Assembly (NCBI GenBank): GCA_001563305.1
Contig: CP013703.1
Location: 930,001 to 994,000, forward strand
Direction of reading: 5' to 3'
Length of the DNA: 64,000 nt
DNA from: a methanogenic archaeon mixed culture ISO4-G1
GTDB lineage: Archaea > Thermoplasmatota > Thermoplasmata > Methanomassiliicoccales > Methanomethylophilaceae
The translations under genes and the position numbers were made by a program. Numbering within the stretch: position 1 is the first letter of the stretch; each line of letters starts with the position of its first letter. Below, piece by piece: positions 61,806-64,000 of this stretch. The notes under the pieces were generated by a model. That model was not told the DNA's origin and searched no databases. It was given only the letters and a program-made list of their open reading frames with translations.

Positions 61806-62735
61806 TCACAGTCCGTCTATCTTCACGAATTGGGTGTTCTGCTTACGGCGGATGTTGTCGAGGAACTCCTCGGCCATCTTGTTTCCCGCCCTGGCAGAGC
61901 GCCCGAACCTTTCCATCGCCTTCTCTACATCCTGCTGTACGCCAAGACCTTCGAAGTACATCCTCGCGGTCATGAACAGCGCATCCCCGTCCTCGCTCTG
62001 GGAGACCTCGTCGTAGAGTGCGAACGCCTTCCCGAAGTCCCTCTCCGTGCCCCTACCCTCGTAATACATCGTGGCAAGGTTGAACTTGGCGGGCCCGAAT
62101 CCCTTCTCCGAGGCCGACGTGTACCACTTGAACGCCCCCGCGTCACCGCCCGGGATGATCCCGTCCTCGGTCATGCGGGCCATCCTGAACTCCGCCTCCG
62201 GGATGCCGGCCTCTGCCGCCTTGGAGAACCATCTGGCACTTTGTTTCTCATCCTTGGCGGTACCGACTCCTTCGGACAGCATGTAGCCTATCATGAACAT
62301 GGCCTCTGGATTCCCTGCCTCCGCCGATTTGGAATAGTAATGGTATGCCTTCTTCGGATCCGGTTCGGTGCCGTAACCGTGGAGATATATCGCGGCGATC
62401 TCGGGATATGCGAGCTCGATCCCTCCGTCCGCCGCCTTCTCGAACCATTCCCTGCACTTCTGCTTGTCCTCGGGGAATCCGTACGAGCCTGTATAGATGG
62501 TCCCGAGCCTGAACATCGCCGGGGTGTTGCCGGCCTCTGCGGACCTCTCGTAGAGCTCCACGGCGCCCTCGATGTCCTTCTCCGTGCCCATTCCGTTCAT
62601 CTTCATCTCGGCCAGACCGAAACAGCCCTCCGGCGAACCCAGGTCCGCTGCGCGGGAGAACAGGGCGACCGCCCTTGAGGGATTGGTCTGATAGCAGTTG
62701 ACCGCCTGCATGCAGAGCTCGGAGACATCTTCCAT
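61806..62735 (-). CDS. Sel1-repeat protein
   Basis: A 309-aa protein with about seven Sel1 repeats (for example AMFRLGTIYTGSYGFPEDKQKCREWFEKAADGG and AKFNLATMYYEGRGTERDFGKAFALYDEVSQ). I start at the ATG at 62735 (MEDVSEL); the longer in-frame reading enters the divergent gene. No signal peptide. Fourth Sel1 protein in the window. Confidence 0.82.
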   Translation of the reverse strand: MEDVSELCMQAVNCYQTNPSRAVALFSRAADLGSPEGCFGLAEMKMNGMGTEKDIEGAVELYERSAEAGNTPAMFRLGTIYTGSYGFPEDKQKCREWFEKAADGGIELAYPEIAAIYLHGYGTEPDPKKAYHYYSKSAEAGNPEAMFMIGYMLSEGVGTAKDEKQSARWFSKAAEAGIPEAEFRMARMTEDGIIPGGDAGAFKWYTSASEKGFGPAKFNLATMYYEGRGTERDFGKAFALYDEVSQSEDGDALFMTARMYFEGLGVQQDVEKAMERFGRSARAGNKMAEEFLDNIRRKQNTQFVKIDGL

Positions 62736-62799
62736 GGTCGTGTAATGGGGATGCTCGATAAAACCGCATCGCATATATCCGTAAATCCATCCACCTCCC

Positions 62800-62994
62800 A
62801 TGAACAACTCACTCAAACTGGCCGCGATAGTGCTCGCCGGTGCCCTGATGGTCATCTCGGCCTTCATCGTCCTGAACAGGGATGCGTTCCTCGAGGATCC
62901 GGGATTCTTCACGATCCTCTCAGGGGTCATCGCGCTGCTCGTATTCGGTGCCATGATAGTCATGTTTTACCTGTCCCGCAAGGGCAGATTCTGA
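62800..62994 (+). CDS. Small two-segment membrane protein
   Basis: A 64-aa protein with two hydrophobic helices (LAAIVLAGALMVISAFIVL and ILSGVIALLVFGAMIVMFYL) joined by NRDAFLEDPGFF and ending SRKGRF. No family recognised. Divergent from the Sel1 gene. Confidence 0.55.
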   Translation: MNNSLKLAAIVLAGALMVISAFIVLNRDAFLEDPGFFTILSGVIALLVFGAMIVMFYLSRKGRF

Positions 62995-63080
62995 TGCCCT
63001 CCGGGGTCTCTACGATTTCCGTAAATCGGTCGTAAAGTCATAGTTGCGCGGTACAAAGTTAAGCCGTCACCTTTTATACG

Positions 63081-63119
63081 CTACGATATTCGTAGAACCG
63101 TTTCCTTTATATTATATAC
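63081..63119 (+). promoter_or_regulatory. dnaK-type gene promoter with palindrome
   Basis: CTACGA TAT TCGTAG (63081-63095) lies ten bases before the TATA element CTTTATATTATATAC (63105-63119); the ATG is at 63150. A related TACGATTTCCGTA is at 63011-63023. Position upstream of TATA suits an activator or a heat-shock regulator. Confidence 0.45.
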
Positions 63120-63149
63120 AGTGAAAAACATCACTTTTCCGATGGGATT

Positions 63150-64000
63150 ATGAAGGTAGGTATAGACCTCGGAACAACATACTCTGCAGTAGCAAGATAT
63201 GACACGAATACAAACAAGCCAGTGATGATAAACAACTCGTTCGGAAAGGAGATCACTCCCTCCGTCATCTGCTTCTTGGATGACGGCGACATCCTCGTCG
63301 GAGAGGATGCCAAGGATATGCAGTCCAACGGAACGGGTCTCAGCGCCGCCGCTTTCAAGCGCAACATGGGTGACGGATCCACCGTCGTCAGCTTCAACGG
63401 CAAGGACTACACCGCCGAGGACCTGTCCGCCATGCTCTTGAAGCACCTCATCGAGGATGCGGAGAAGACGACGGGCGAGAAGATCGAGGAGGCCGTCATT
63501 ACCGTCCCCGCATACTTCGAGGACGCACAGAGGACCTCCACGAAGCGTGCGGGAGAATCCTGCGGCATCAAGGTCCCCAAGATCATCAACGAGCCCACGG
63601 CGGCGGCCATATCTTATGGATACAAGCACTCCGCGGACAAGACCCTCCTGGTCTACGACCTCGGAGGCGGAACGTTCGATGTCACGATCGTCAGGATCAC
63701 TAAGGGCAACATCGAGGTTATCGGTACCAACGGAAACCACATCCTCGGAGGGAAGGACTGGGACGCGGCCATCGTCAAGTACGTCTGCGACAAGTTCAAC
63801 AACGAGTTCGATGTGGACCCCAGGGACGACCTGTCCACCAAGAACGAACTCATCGTGGCCGCAGAGGGCTACAAGAAGACGCTCTCCATCGCCGAGAACG
63901 TCACCATCCCCGTGAACTACGAGGGATACTCCGAGAAGTACACACTTTCAAGGGAGGAGTTCGAGTCCATGACCGAGCACCTCATGAACGCGACCAAGGA
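63150..64000 (+). CDS. Hsp70-family chaperone (DnaK type), 3' end outside window
   Basis: The first 283 residues of an Hsp70 ATPase domain: GIDLGTTYSAVARYD (phosphate 1), VITVPAYFEDAQRTSTKRAG, IINEPTAAAISYGY, and VYDLGGGTFDVTIVRI (phosphate 2). The chaperone folds proteins with DnaJ and GrpE. The first 283 residues agree with canonical DnaK, but the substrate domain is outside the window, so a shorter Hsp70-like variant cannot be excluded. Confidence 0.9.
   Translation, partial: MKVGIDLGTTYSAVARYDTNTNKPVMINNSFGKEITPSVICFLDDGDILVGEDAKDMQSNGTGLSAAAFKRNMGDGSTVVSFNGKDYTAEDLSAMLLKHLIEDAEKTTGEKIEEAVITVPAYFEDAQRTSTKRAGESCGIKVPKIINEPTAAAISYGYKHSADKTLLVYDLGGGTFDVTIVRITKGNIEVIGTNGNHILGGKDWDAAIVKYVCDKFNNEFDVDPRDDLSTKNELIVAAEGYKKTLSIAENVTIPVNYEGYSEKYTLSREEFESMTEHLMNATK

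Overview
The window is archaeal chromosome and most likely comes from a Methanomassiliicoccales methanogen of the Methanomethylophilaceae type, the gut methylotrophs. Replication and translation genes are archaeal: Orc1/Cdc6, RFC small subunit, archaeal GluRS, AMP phosphorylase, and the archaeal riboflavin set RibB-RibL-RibC-RibH. Two methylamine methyltransferase genes, mtbB and mttB, each contain one in-frame amber codon at the known pyrrolysine position. Almost every gene ends in TGA, a handful in TAA, and I found none ending in TAG, which fits an amber-decoding organism. Formate-tetrahydrofolate ligase plus serine hydroxymethyltransferase fit the folate-based C1 metabolism reported for this order. 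The assignment is inference; no rRNA is present.

Layout. 1-10 kb: purB 3' end, a PNPOx-like flavoprotein, an MFS transporter, tRNA-Ala(CGC), membrane proteins, DNA polymerase IV, a NIF3-like gene whose frame runs into dus, pirin, a membrane GTPase with zinc ribbons, and parvulin. 10-20 kb: a hydrophobic protein, a ferredoxin/flavodoxin (EFR1), the flavodiiron protein FprA, mntP, a zinc-ribbon/HTH protein, the riboflavin operon, glyA, and a DtxR-type metal regulator. 20-35 kb: gltX, a MarR regulator, then the methylamine region. That region holds mtbB (Pyl), an APC permease, a TSUP-type permease, a non-Pyl mttB homologue and mttB (Pyl). It is followed by a DHA2 drug-type transporter. 35-48 kb: a UbiD-like decarboxylase (probably the archaeal mevalonate pathway enzyme), a 901-aa surface protein with leucine-rich and InlB-type repeats, a PAPS-reductase/ferredoxin fusion, AMP phosphorylase, cysE, cysS, a tRNA thiolase, orc1 and rfcS. 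48-55 kb: an inositol-phosphatase-like protein, a PaaK-like ligase, three Sel1-repeat proteins, and fhs. 55-64 kb: two consecutive feoA-feoA-feoB-Cys-rich operons, rubredoxin, a fourth Sel1 protein, and the 5' part of a dnaK-type gene.

The most interesting content is non-coding. mtbB is preceded by a roughly 210-nt RNA closed by a 9-bp stem that begins at the predicted transcription start. The non-Pyl mttB is preceded by two consecutive closed domains (8-bp and 13-bp perfect stems), with a possible Shine-Dalgarno switch. The Pyl mttB has a strong structured element in its 3' UTR. I recognise none of these as a known riboswitch. A second system lies around 55.3 kb: a symmetrical promoter with one DtxR-like box on each side of a shared TATA element. 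It separates fhs from a short structured transcription unit with its own terminator, a candidate iron-regulated small RNA. The same box recurs at both feo operons.

Three places look like single-base indels (nif3/dus junction, APC permease N-terminus, and the gene at 27.3-28.2 kb). dinB also lacks a normal start codon that would keep its catalytic aspartate. These may be sequencing errors or real events.
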